This document shows, one piece after another, positions 38,068-49,300 of a stretch of DNA of 64,000 nt. How positions within the stretch are numbered: position 1 is the stretch's first letter; each line of letters begins with the position of its first letter. Where the stretch lies: NCBI GenBank assembly GCA_037074765.1, contig JBAMDO010000210.1, positions 1 through 64,000 of the forward strand, given 5' to 3'. Source of the DNA: Mansonella perstans. Lineage: Eukaryota; Nematoda; Chromadorea; Rhabditida; Onchocercidae. A program made the position numbers and the translations under genes. Below the pieces are notes generated by a model, which was given only the letters and a program-made list of their open reading frames with translations, was not told the origin of the DNA and ran no database searches.

Positions 38068-40109
38068 AATAAAACTTTGCATCTGTTAGTTGCATACAAA
38101 ATGGAAAGTGAAAATTGTGGATTTTAATGAGGGAATCCAAAGAATTCACCCATTACTGATTCGTGCCAGTTTCTTCGCATGGTTCATTAATTGATTGAAT
38201 TGGAAAGTTTAGTTTTAAAAACCTCTATGAAATCTATCGATCATTAAAATAATTTTTTCAAAACAAAAATTTTCAATTGCCATTTACTCATTTAGCGAAA
38301 TGGTAAACGTCAAGTTCCTCTGCACATTTTGCTCGTACAGATTTTGTCGATATTTCCGGTGTATATCTTCTTTATCATTGTGGCGATCTGTGTTTATCAC
38401 AATCACTATCGCCATATCGTTTATTAATCAGTTCAGAGAATATTTGTATACCCTTTATTCATCGACTACGATGGACAAATAATTAGATCCTTGTTAAGAA
38501 ACTTAACAATTAACTTCCGATGTATATACAGTCAACTAATTACTGAACTTACATTTACTTTGAAAATTAATTATTTAATTCTTAACAGGGATTTTCATTA
38601 GTCCTTGTTGGTGTTTTGAATTTTTCATATCATTAATTTCTTATAAAATTAAACTTAAATTATCAGTAAGATAATTAAATCACTTTTATTATTCATTAAG
38701 AAGACTCCATTACTACTCATCATATTTGAATTATAATTGAAATTTTGATGAGAATAAATTAGAAACATCGATATATTTCTGTCAGAAAGAATGATATTAC
38801 TATGATAATATGATATAGTTATATGTAAACAGACGAAATAGCACATGCATTGATATTCAATCATAAATACCAATATCAGTATTATTATAACCATATTTAT
38901 TGTCAGTGATAACATAAAAGAATTCATTCAATCAGGCGATAAGAAAAATTTAAAACAAATAGCTTAATTTCGACAGAACAGCTGTTGTTTATATGACCTT
39001 TCGCTCACTTATTGTCGTCTGGTCATTTTCTTTTTATCAGTTATTTTTTTTACACTTAATAAAATGAATTTATCTTTTTTTTTAATGAATTTTTCCTATC
39101 AGATGATTAAACGAACTTATCTGTGTTATCATTAACAATAAATACGATTGCAATAATACTGATATTGGTCATTTTCTTTTTAACATTTTTATTTCTCTTC
39201 CTGATAGTTGTCTCATAACTTTAAACTTACTGATAATATCCAATCATTTTTTCCCAGCACTACGTTTTGTCATATAATATTATAAACACTTACTCTATAT
39301 ATTTTGTTTATTACTTGTATTTAGCCCTTGATAAATCATATATGTATATATTAAGCTAAGTATATCTCTATATAGTTTAATTTATTTTTTCTTAGGTTTA
39401 TTTTTTAGCATTTTGTTAGATTATTTGTTCATTTTTGGAAATTTATTATTATTATTTGAGGAAATATTCGATAACATGTTTAAAATAATGTAATTTCTTT
39501 CTTATTCCTAGTTTTAGTTGAAAAAAAAAAGATAAAATTAATTTATATTTAAATATAAGTAGGAATTATGATTCAATGTAGCTATGAATAATACAAATAT
39601 GCTATAAATCATTTGTGAAATATTGAAAATATCGTCTTTAAAATCGGACAGTTGTTTGCTAATGAATTCGATAATTATTCCATTATTCTTACTTAATTAT
39701 ATTAATTAACAATAGATTTTCCTTTTTCAATTTGTACGAATTATTTCATAAAAATTTTTAATACTTTTAATTTATAAAACTTAATACTATTTCCCACGAA
39801 TATTAAAAAGTTGCAAAAGAACCATTCATAGCATCAAACAGTATCTTTTCGATTAGTTTAAGGTCAATTAATTATTAACCATTTACAGTCTATTAAATTT
39901 TGTTTTTTGTTTTTAAAAATTAAAATTCTAAGAGCAAAATAGGATAAAGTGAGATTGTGTTAGGATTGATGTGATAATAAGGAATGAATGATGAATAAAA
40001 TACTTTTTGGGGAAGAGCGGGGGAAAAGGAGTAAAGAGAGAGAAGGGGGGGAAAAAAAAAAAGCAATTCTCTTATCAGTGTAATCAAAATTGATACGGAA
40101 TTTAATTCC

Positions 40110-40300
40110 CGCACCCGTTAGTCTCTTTCTTGATGAAGTAGTTGTGATGGCGGAGTGGAAAAATAATGGTTGTGCTCATTTTCGTTCTCATCCATTGCTG
40201 ACACTGAAAAAATGGGACGTGGGGTGGGAGAAAATGAAAGAGCGGTCCGACGAAAGGACCGGGAGAAACGTGGGCGGTGGGCGGTGGAGTTCTAAACATC
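40110..40300. other. GC-richer island of unknown nature
   Basis: This patch is clearly richer in G than its flanks (GGACGTGGGGTGGGAG, GTGGGCGGTGGGCGGTGG). It contains a small hairpin, CGGTCC-GACGAAA-GGACCG, at 40243-40261. Frames cross it on both strands (40090-40389 plus, 40102-40392 minus), but neither resembles a known family. It could be a promoter, a non-coding RNA or an old insertion. Confidence 0.3.
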
Positions 40301-40419
40301 AGCGCATTCATTTTTGTTATCATCAATTTGACAAAGAAAACGAATTTTCTTTTTTCCTCTTCATTCTCCCACTCTTTTCTTTTCTTTAACATATGTCTAT
40401 CGGTATTATTGATTGATTT

Positions 40420-40477
40420 TTATTATTATTATTATTATCATTATTATTATTATTAGTATTACTATTATTACTATTAC

Positions 40478-40549
<72 letters not shown>

Positions 40550-40765
40550 TATTATTATTACTATTACTACCACTATTATTATTGTTGTTAATATTATTAT
40601 TATTATTATTATTGTTATTATTATTATTATTACCACTATTATTATTGTTATTAATATTATTATTATTGTTAATTACTATCATTATTATTATTATAACGTT
40701 GTTGATATGAGTCATCATTACTACCTGTCATCATTATTATCATTATTATTGATTATTGTTATTTC
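40420..40765. repeat. (ATT)n microsatellite with ACT interruptions
   Basis: About 340 bp of TTA/ATT triplets are interrupted by ACT, GTT and CAC triplets. It opens all frames on both strands, giving poly-Ile or poly-Asn artefacts. Confidence 0.97.
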
Positions 40766-43700
40766 GTTATGATTTATTATACTTATGATGGTAACTCACG
40801 CATAAATCCTGTCACTATCAAATTTAGGTTAACCATAAAATGATGACTGTCTAAATAATGCTTTGTAAACAAATGTTACCTATGGAATTTAATTTTGTTA
40901 TCAAGGCATGTACATACACACATATGTTCAATTTTCTGGTAGTTTTTTCTGTTTTTTTCGTTTGAGCAATTTTTCTTTTCTTTTTTTTTTAAAACTTTTT
41001 TCTGTTTTGAAGAGAAAATCACGAAAAATTTTCACTGAGAGGAATCTCTCATATGCGAAAAAATATTTTCAGTAAAAAAAAAATTTAATTTCTTCTCTTC
41101 GGTATATAGCTTATATACATAACGTAAATAGATATTGCATTCATCTGTGAAACTTTATTTTAAGTTAAATTCTTTTCTCAATTTTTTTTCATTCTTTTTT
41201 TTTTTTTTTATTGTTTACGCGTTTCTGGTTTGCAAAGTAAGATATAACTGCATGCGTTTTTTGTTGGTGTCCGAGTAATCATGTTGTTTTTTTAAAATTA
41301 GAAAAACATTTTAGTTTGTTTTTTGTTTTCTTTTCCAGCTTTTTTTTTCTTGGAAGTTTCATTTATCAATTTAATTTATGTAGCAAAAGATTATAAGCAA
41401 ATGTTTTTCGATGCAAAAATTATTTTAAGGAAAAAAAACACCCTAAATAGGCACAAATTTTGCATATATTTATCATATTTCATTTTACATTTGAATTTTT
41501 TTATATTTCAAAACACATTTTGATTCTTTTTATTTTCTCTCCTAATTTTTTTTTGGATATTAATTGGAAAATCCTAACTAGTATTTGTGTTTTCATAATA
41601 TTATAAAAAGCTGTTTTTTTTTTTTAATTCTTATTTCTAAACCAAATAGCGTTAAAACTTTTTTTTCATGGTAATATTAATTTTTTTAAATCATTGAATA
41701 ACGATTTATCGCTACTCGTAGTATTGAAACAAACGAATTATGAAAAACTTGTCATTTAAATAATTTATGAAAGTTTTTTAATGGATATGGTCATTAGTAG
41801 CCGATGATAATGACGATATCAATCCATTTTCTTTTTTTTAATTTATGTTTTAGTGTACAAATAATTTGAAGTAACAGTCGTAATTCACTAATGAAGAATG
41901 AGAAGGAAAAAACATTTGACAATACGATTTCTTCTTATTCAATTGATAAAAATATTAAATCCGATCTGATCTGATCTAATCATTGCTGTCTTTTTTCGTC
42001 TTTATCTTCTTTGTTTTTTCAATAATTATAAATTCCCTGAAAAATATGTTGATTTTTCAGCTGTTCTGTCAAATTAATTAGTTCCTTCTCTCCTTTTTTT
42101 CTTTTCTTGAATTTATATTCATCAACTTATCATCAAGTTTTCCTTTTTTTTTCTAATGAAATAAGAGAGAAACAATAAATGAAAATCACTTAACATTGAA
42201 GCTTTTCTTTTTTGCAATTATCGCAGTAAAATTCTTTTAACGTATTCAAACTTTTTTTGAAAAAAGAACAAAAAACTTTTATTTGAAAGTTCGTTTTCTG
42301 TAATATGTTTACTAATTTAATTGAACAATTCCTTCAGTTTTTTTCTTTTTTTCTATTCTTAGTGGTTTTTACTCTTTTTTAACATTGTATTTAAATAATT
42401 TATTTTCGTAGCATTATTCGGTATTTTATATGTATGTGTATGTGTTTGTGTATGTGTATATTATCTTGAAATTTTAATCTGCAATAATTTGAAAAGATAA
42501 AATTTGACAAAAATTGTTGCCAATTAAATTGAATATTTAAAATTCTTTTTTACTAAATGAATCTATGATTTAAAGTCACATTTCGATTACATTTAAATGT
42601 CATGCTATTTTAAAATGATCAATGATAAGATAAATCTAAAAATTGCTATGAAAATCAAATCTTTTTTTAATCATTAAAACACGTGGGCTGATTTACGTTT
42701 TAATATATTTATTTTAAAAATAACTCTTGCTTTCAAAATAAATTTGTGCAAGGATTCTAATTTTGCTGTTGAAATATAATGGAAAATAAATTAATGCACT
42801 GAAAATATAAGATAATTTAAATTTAAATACTTCAGCAAGATAGTTTTGCAATAAAACCAAAAGATCCAATAAGTTTTTTTCTTTTGTTATTTTTTCAAAA
42901 TTTTTTGCGATTTGTAACAAACAAAATTTGTAATTGGGGAACCTTAGTCAGTTTATAAATCAAATAATTTTTTCTATTCATACTTCTCAAATTTTTTATT
43001 CAAATATAAAATATATTGTAGTGATATATTGTTTAATATTTTCGAACTCAAAATGTAATTTTTTAAAAAGAGATTTCCCTTCTTCTACTTTCAAAACTTT
43101 GCCACATTTAAAATAAAAAATTCTGTACGAAAAAACTACATTATAATAGATCAAATAAGATCAAGTCTAAACATTAATTTGATCAACTATAAACATTAAC
43201 TGTATCAATCGTTAGCGATTAGGTAGAGCAAGTCTCAATATTTTCCAATTTCTCTATTTATCTTCAAAAATTTAAAAAAAAAATATTTTAGTTTAAACAA
43301 AAAAAAGACGAAAAAGATAGAGCATTTTATGTGTTACATATAATTATCAGTCATTTCTCAATCTCTTTCCCATTCTTCAAAATTTTTCAAAAATTTTTCT
43401 CAATTCAATTAACAGTTGTTTGTGTGCAATTTTCCAATCATTTCGTATGTTATTTTGCGATGTTCCCTTTTTCCATTGCTCACTTTGCTTCCTTTTTTTT
43501 TGATTTTCATAAAATTTGAATTATCGGCCATTTATTAATTGGGAAATTAATTATTGATTATTTAGATCACCAGTATTAAAGATAAAAAAAAATGAAAAAT
43601 GAAAAAAATCGAAGCAATAAATTATATCTTTTACTAAAATATTTAACTAATGGAATGAAGAAGAATTAAAATTAGCAATGTTGTTTTTGAAATAGCGTAG

Positions 43701-43772
43701 CCCAACTTTGTTTTTTAAAAGAATCAGAAAAACAAAAAACAAAATAATCGCAAATGAACCAGAATTTGTCAA

Positions 43773-43828
43773 TTTAATTTCGCTTCCTTTTAAAAGCTTT
43801 CTTGCTTTTAAAAGAAAGCGAAATTAAA
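43773..43828. repeat. 24-bp inverted repeat (hairpin), 8-nt loop
   Basis: The left arm at 43773-43796 (TTTAATTTCGCTTCCTTTTA plus AAAG) pairs with the right arm at 43805-43828, with one C/A mismatch. The loop is CTTTCTTG. The arms are too short for a typical MITE. A transcribed hairpin is possible. Confidence 0.85.
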
Positions 43829-44509
43829 GAAGTCAAAACATTAAGTCTTTCAATTAATTTTATTCCGAGACTTTAATTATTTTCGTTTCTCTGAATTATT
43901 TTCTTATAAGGAGAATTGGAACTAAATTTCTCGTAATAGGAAACAAAAATATTTTTAGTACTACAGCAAAAATCAGTTAAAAAAATCAAAAATCAGTACT
44001 GTAGGTAATTTCACAGAAAATATGAAATAAATTTGAAATGAAGAAATGGAATTAAATTGACATTCAATATTGGACTGGTTTCCGTTGTTTTTATGTTCAA
44101 AAAAATTTGCTGAATTATTATGTTTGACATTAATTATGATAAATAATAGTTGATTATCACAAATGATAAACTCTTGCAAAGTTTTCAAGTTAATTTTCAT
44201 ATTTTTGTTTTTTTTTTTTGAAATATTAGCAGACATGAATGAATGATTGATTTTCAAGCATTTCCTTTTTTTTCTCTCTTGAAATATTCAGGTTTTCAAA
44301 GTACCGAATTAAAACTGATAATGTCAACATATATTGATAATTTACTCTCTTTTTGTGCTTTGCAAAAGAAAATCAAAAGCGAAAAAACCTGCTGCAATTA
44401 CAGTTTTCTAAAAAAAGTTAAAATTAGCATTGTTTGTTTAATTACAAACTAGTGAACATTTGTTGATGATCAGTTTGTGTTTTTAATATTTCCACGAACT
44501 TGCACCACA

Positions 44510-45270
44510 ATCGAATACATCATCCACATATCACCATGGAAGATTCAGAACTTAGGACGGTCCACCATTTCAGTTATCTAGGAAACATTATTTCCTCGAA
44601 CGCCACGATCGAAAAATAGATATGAACAACAGAATGGCAAAGACATACGGGATCTTCGGAAGGCTCCATAAAAGAGTTTGGTACAACAAACATCTGAAGA
44701 ATAGAACCAAAGCTGCTGTTTATAGAACCATCATACTGTCTACTCTTTTATATGGGTTTGAACCGCGGGCCATCTACCGCATCACCTCGAACCTTCCATT
44801 AACGATGCCTGCACTGAATCGTAAAAACATCCACTGCATTGATCATGTAACAAATGAGACAATCCTTCAACAAGCAGCTATCACTAGCATTGAAGCCATG
44901 CTGCTAAAGATGCAGTTGCGCTGAGAAGGGCACGTATCCAGGATGGAAAATCACCGTCTTTCAAAGATTGTCCTTTATGGTGAACTTACCATGGGCGAGT
45001 TTTGCACAAGGCGTAAAAAAATAAACCCTGAAGTAACACCTCAATTTGGATCATACTGAATAGCATCAGTGGTCCTCTCTGGCTTCCAAAAAATATGGAA
45101 ACACACTGTACACAACACTGTTTCCGTTGAGATTATTCGCAGAGCCTACCCTGGGGAAAAAAAAAACGTGGAGAAATCCGAGCCAAAAGCGAGTCTCTCG
45201 CCGTGTCCCTACGCAAATGGACTATCCTGCATCGACCTTTCCAGTTAGCGCGCTTGCAATAAACATGAGT
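44510..45270 (+). mobile_element. Degenerate 3' end of a non-LTR retrotransposon (reverse-transcriptase C-terminal region)
   Basis: Conceptual translation in shifting frames follows the C-terminal part of endonuclease/reverse-transcriptase proteins of non-LTR elements. Segments in order: VHHFSYLGNIISSNATIEK (about 44560-44616); RMAKTYGIFGRLHKRVWYNK and RTKAAVYRTIILSTLLYGFE (44622-44924 frame); ITSIEAMLLKMQLR, then a stop where relatives have Trp; then GHVSRMENHRLSKIVLYGEL; and finally HQWSSLASKK / HTVHNTVS pieces up to about 45250. Several stops and at least one frameshift (about 44617) make it dead. The palm-domain catalytic motif and the endonuclease are absent, so it is a 5'-truncated copy, as usual for target-primed reverse transcription. 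The clade (RTE-like) is my best guess. Confidence 0.8.
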
Positions 45271-46020
45271 TAAAACTCCTTCAAATCTTTCTTCACCACG
45301 TCACGAATAACTCACTGTTTATTTTCAAATGATTTTTTTTTCCATTTTAATTTATTTAATAATGAAATTTAAAAATTCCACTTGAAAATGTCTTTAGCGT
45401 CACTTTGTCTTTAATTGAGAAATAAATTAATTTTACACTAATTAAATAAACAGTACTATTTTTTTTCTTTGTACAGTACCGATAGCATTGGAAAAAAAAT
45501 TTTGCATATTTCTTTCTTTTTCGTTTAATTTACGAAAATAATTTCTAAAATTATATTAATATAAATTATTATCAAAATTTAGCTTACAATTTCTTACAAT
45601 AAATAAAACTACGTAAATAATACAATAAAAGATTGATCCAATATTAATCCCAATCATGGTAATAATGTTATAAGTATCAGTGGTAGCGTAGAAAGTCATG
45701 TGATTGAATTAATAACAACAATAATAATAATAATGTTGTTTGACTTAACAATCATAATAAATGTGGAATGTGGATAATAATGATAAAGATGCTTACAATG
45801 ATCATTTGGTTGAGCAAATAATAATAATAGTAATGTAAAGTTTAATGTAATAATCGTGGAAAATGTAGAATGATGATGATAAAACGAGAATGAAAAGAAT
45901 GAATGATATGAATTTTCCATTATGTTAAGTAATGATTAGAACTAACAAAAAAAAACCTGCAAGAAGAGCAAAGTTAATTTATTGCAGGAATAAAATTAAA
46001 GCTTTGTGGAGGAACCGAAA

Positions 46021-46064
46021 GAACAAAAGCATTTACAATTTGATAGTTGTAAATGCTTTTGTTC
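46021..46064. repeat. Perfect 18-bp inverted repeat (hairpin), 8-nt loop
   Basis: GAACAAAAGCATTTACAA (46021-46038) is the exact reverse complement of 46047-46064. The loop is TTTGATAG. It lies about 270 bp upstream of the possible first exon of the nuclear receptor. Confidence 0.95.
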
Positions 46065-46324
46065 ATTATTTATTTTCTTTAAAAAAAAACAATAGTAATA
46101 AAGAATTTTTTAAAAACAAAATAATTAGTTGTCGATTGTTTTCCCTTCAGAAATTCTATGATTTCGTGTTATTATTGATCAGTTTTTTATTTTATGTAAT
46201 CTTTTGTTTTTTTGTGGATAGTTTCAATAGTTATTCATTTTTGATTTTCAGGACAATATTCCTTTGGAATTATAGAAGCTATTTTTGTTGATTTCTAGAA
46301 AAAAGAAAACAGGAAGAAAAATTA

Positions 46325-46335
46325 CGACATTCCAG
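46325..46335 (+). promoter_or_regulatory. Possible trans-splice acceptor of the nuclear receptor
   Basis: CGACATTCCAG abuts the proposed ATG at 46336. If this is the first coding exon, the site would be its spliced-leader or 5' UTR acceptor. This depends on the uncertain first exon. Confidence 0.3.
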
Positions 46336-49300
46336 ATGCATCAAATGTTGAAAGCTGAAAGTGCTGGAAAAGATATTGATGATATCGAAAAAAGTTCATT
46401 TTTACCTTTCAGTTGATGATTTAATTTTTCTCCTAAAATTCATTAGTAGTTGAAATAATTACATTTATGATTTAAGTATGGTGATTATGAATTATTCTGA
46501 TTAATTAAATTAAATATAACACTAACTGCATAGTTTAAAATGCTGCTAACTATCACGGTAGTATTTAATAGCAGGTAATAAACTGTTGCTGACTGATTCG
46601 GTTTATTTTTTATTTGTTTCACTTCATGAAATCAAATTTTAATAACGTTAACTTTTGGCTTAAAAATTAAATTTACGATACTAAAATTATTGCAGTAATT
46701 GTGTCTACTGATAAGATATAGTAATTATTATTTACATTTTAATGCGCGAAATGTACTCTTTTTTTTGCCAAATAAAAAGTTCATGCAAAGTAGCAATGAA
46801 GTTATGATTAAAAAGAACATACAAATTTCATCGATTAATTATTTAGCTTATATGACTCTTTCATTACAAGGTAAAATTGCCGTATAATTATTTATTATTG
46901 ATATTTGATAGCATAGTATGTCATTTGATATTTGACGAAAACGCCTATTTAGATTATCTTTTCGTGAAAAAGAAACTGAAAAATTAAAAAATTAAAATTA
47001 CAATCATTTGTTCGATCAATTTTATCAATTATATAGTTTTATATAATTTAGTCTAAAAGAAAGTAACAAAAATTTCAATTACTGATTAATATGCAAAAAA
47101 AATAATTTCATATTTTGAGTAAAGACGAATTACCACAAATTGCAATAATTTCCTTACAGTAAATATCCTTTCTGCTACCACTACTAATAATGATATGAAT
47201 GCTTAAAATTCACATTTTTATAGTTGGTAATTGAAAATAAATGAATTCAAATCTATTAATGTTGTTTTTTTAAGTGCAAAAGTAGCAACAAAATTTATCG
47301 CAAATGCAATCACATATAATTAAATACCAATTGAAAAAAAGTGAATGGTGACAAAAAAACAAAAATACTGCAAAACATTCATGATAATAACTAGAAGAAA
47401 ACAATAATAAATAATTACTATAAAAGAAAGTCTCATGAAACAGTAAATTAATAATAATGAGTAATGTTGATTAAGTAAGCAAAAACAATAATAAATAGCA
47501 AATGATAAGAAAGTAGTAATAACAGCAGTATCATTAGTAATAGCAAAAGAAATTGGAAACTTATATGATTGCTACTAATTAATTTAAATTAATTATCATT
47601 TCTAGACAGTAATGATTTATTATGTACAGTATGTGGTGATCAGGCAACAGGTCGACATTACGGAACAATTGCATGTAACGGATGTAAAGGTATATTTCTA
47701 TATCATTAGTTCGAAAATTTAGTTAAAATAAAATCAAAAAACAAGATGTGATTATCATTCTCAGAAATTTTGTATTTTTTCACTTAGTGGTTATTAATTA
47801 AAAATTTAATATGGAAATAATGCCTCTCGTTTCGCTTTTTTCGTTTTCCCACACTACGAATAATGTCGTAATCTTTTCACGTGTAAAACTTCAATAACAA
47901 ATTTTAACAATTTAAATTGAAAAAATATTGCAATGATTTTTTTGAATCGGAAAATATCAAAATTAACATTTTAATACTTTTTAACTTAAAAATGTTAAAT
48001 TTTTAAAATAATGATCTCATTTATTATATTGCACTTTATAATTCCCAGTATTCTGGATAATATTCTTTCTTTGTCCATAATAATAATGATGAAAAAGTAA
48101 AATATTTTTTGGAATTCGAAAAGCAATTAACAGGAAAAACATTGATTAAGTAAAATAACAGATGTGATTACCTCATTTAGTGACTTCTTTAAAAGCATTT
48201 TTTTATGTTGTTGTTGTCGTTGCAGGTTTCTTTAGGCGAACCATTCGACGCAGTTATAGATACACTTGTCGTTTCAGTAGTAATTGCAATATTGATAAAC
48301 GTAAGTTACGCGTAGGGAACTTTTTCGAGAAAAAATTCAGTTTCAAGAAGATTTTTCTTTTCTTTTTTATAAAGTTCTGAATTTTTTTCCACCATTTTTC
48401 ATTTTAAAGCAGTATTTTTTGCATATGATATGGAATGCTTTTATTCTTCCTTATTTACTCTTTTTCTAATTTATATTCGTTTAAGAATTAAAAAGTAATT
48501 TAGAGGAAGTGTAATTAGTGGCAAAAAAATTGAACTTAAAATTTAAAGAGAGAGAAGAAATTGGACGAGAAAAAGACTGTTAATTTAAACAAAAAAAAAA
48601 AGGATAAGAACAGAGCAGAAAAATTACAAAAATCCAAACATATTTGTTTTAATTTATGGTTTCTTCTTTTTTTTATTACTCTCAAATTTATCTTTTTTTT
48701 TACGCAATAACGTTTCTCTATTGATTTCATTTGTTACAATAAAATTTTTCATTACAAGTAGTTTTACCAATTTGTTAAAAAATAATTTCTTTTTCTACCT
48801 TTTTTAAAAATTAATTTATCACAAATGCTTTCTTTTCGTTATCTATTTCTTTTAATTATTTATTTTTCTGTGCTGAAAAGATTAAAAATTGGTCAATTTA
48901 TTTTAAAAAAAAAATTGGTTGAATTGAATTTTTGAGAAATGATTGCAGATAATCGAGCAGTTTGTCGCTCATGTCGTTATATGCGTTGCATTAATGCTGG
49001 AATGAAAATTGATGGTAAGTTATTCATTTATAATTATCATTTTATCATTGATAACCAAACATTGTTAAATATGTTTAAATAATTATATTCATCTTGTTTA
49101 ATTATTCTAATTTAGGCGGAAAAATGAGCATTGCTCAATAGTTTGATATTGTTATTAACTTTTTCATTTGGCCAAATAAGCAACAAAGCTAACTTGGACA
49201 AAAACAGACATAAAGAAGTAATTATGCTTTTTTGATTAATTAGTAAAAAGTTGAAAAAATTAATGAATATAATGTTGAATCATTAATTAAAGACGAAATT

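Larger units (their letters stand above)
36792..44509. other. Gene-poor AT-rich region
   Basis: Nearly 8 kb without a convincing exon on either strand. It contains a run of about 29 A near 38038-38066, the ATT microsatellite (40420-40760), a GC-richer island at about 40110-40300, a TATGTG repeat near 42428-42460 and a hairpin at 43773-43828. Short open frames such as 38300-38482 or 41323-41523 look like A/T-driven noise. Confidence 0.55.
45271..46335. other. AT-rich spacer before the nuclear receptor gene
   Basis: It contains a short AAT repeat near 45715-45735 and the hairpin at 46021-46064. The 119-residue frame at 45932-46291 spans this hairpin and is rich in Phe, Lys and Asn, with no domain. 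I do not call it a gene. Confidence 0.5.

Noticed and set aside
40386..40772. Poly-Asn and poly-Ile frames
   Set aside because: They are translations of the (ATT)n microsatellite on both strands.
45932..46291. 119-residue frame
   Set aside because: A/T-driven composition, spans a perfect hairpin, and has no recognisable domain or splice context.
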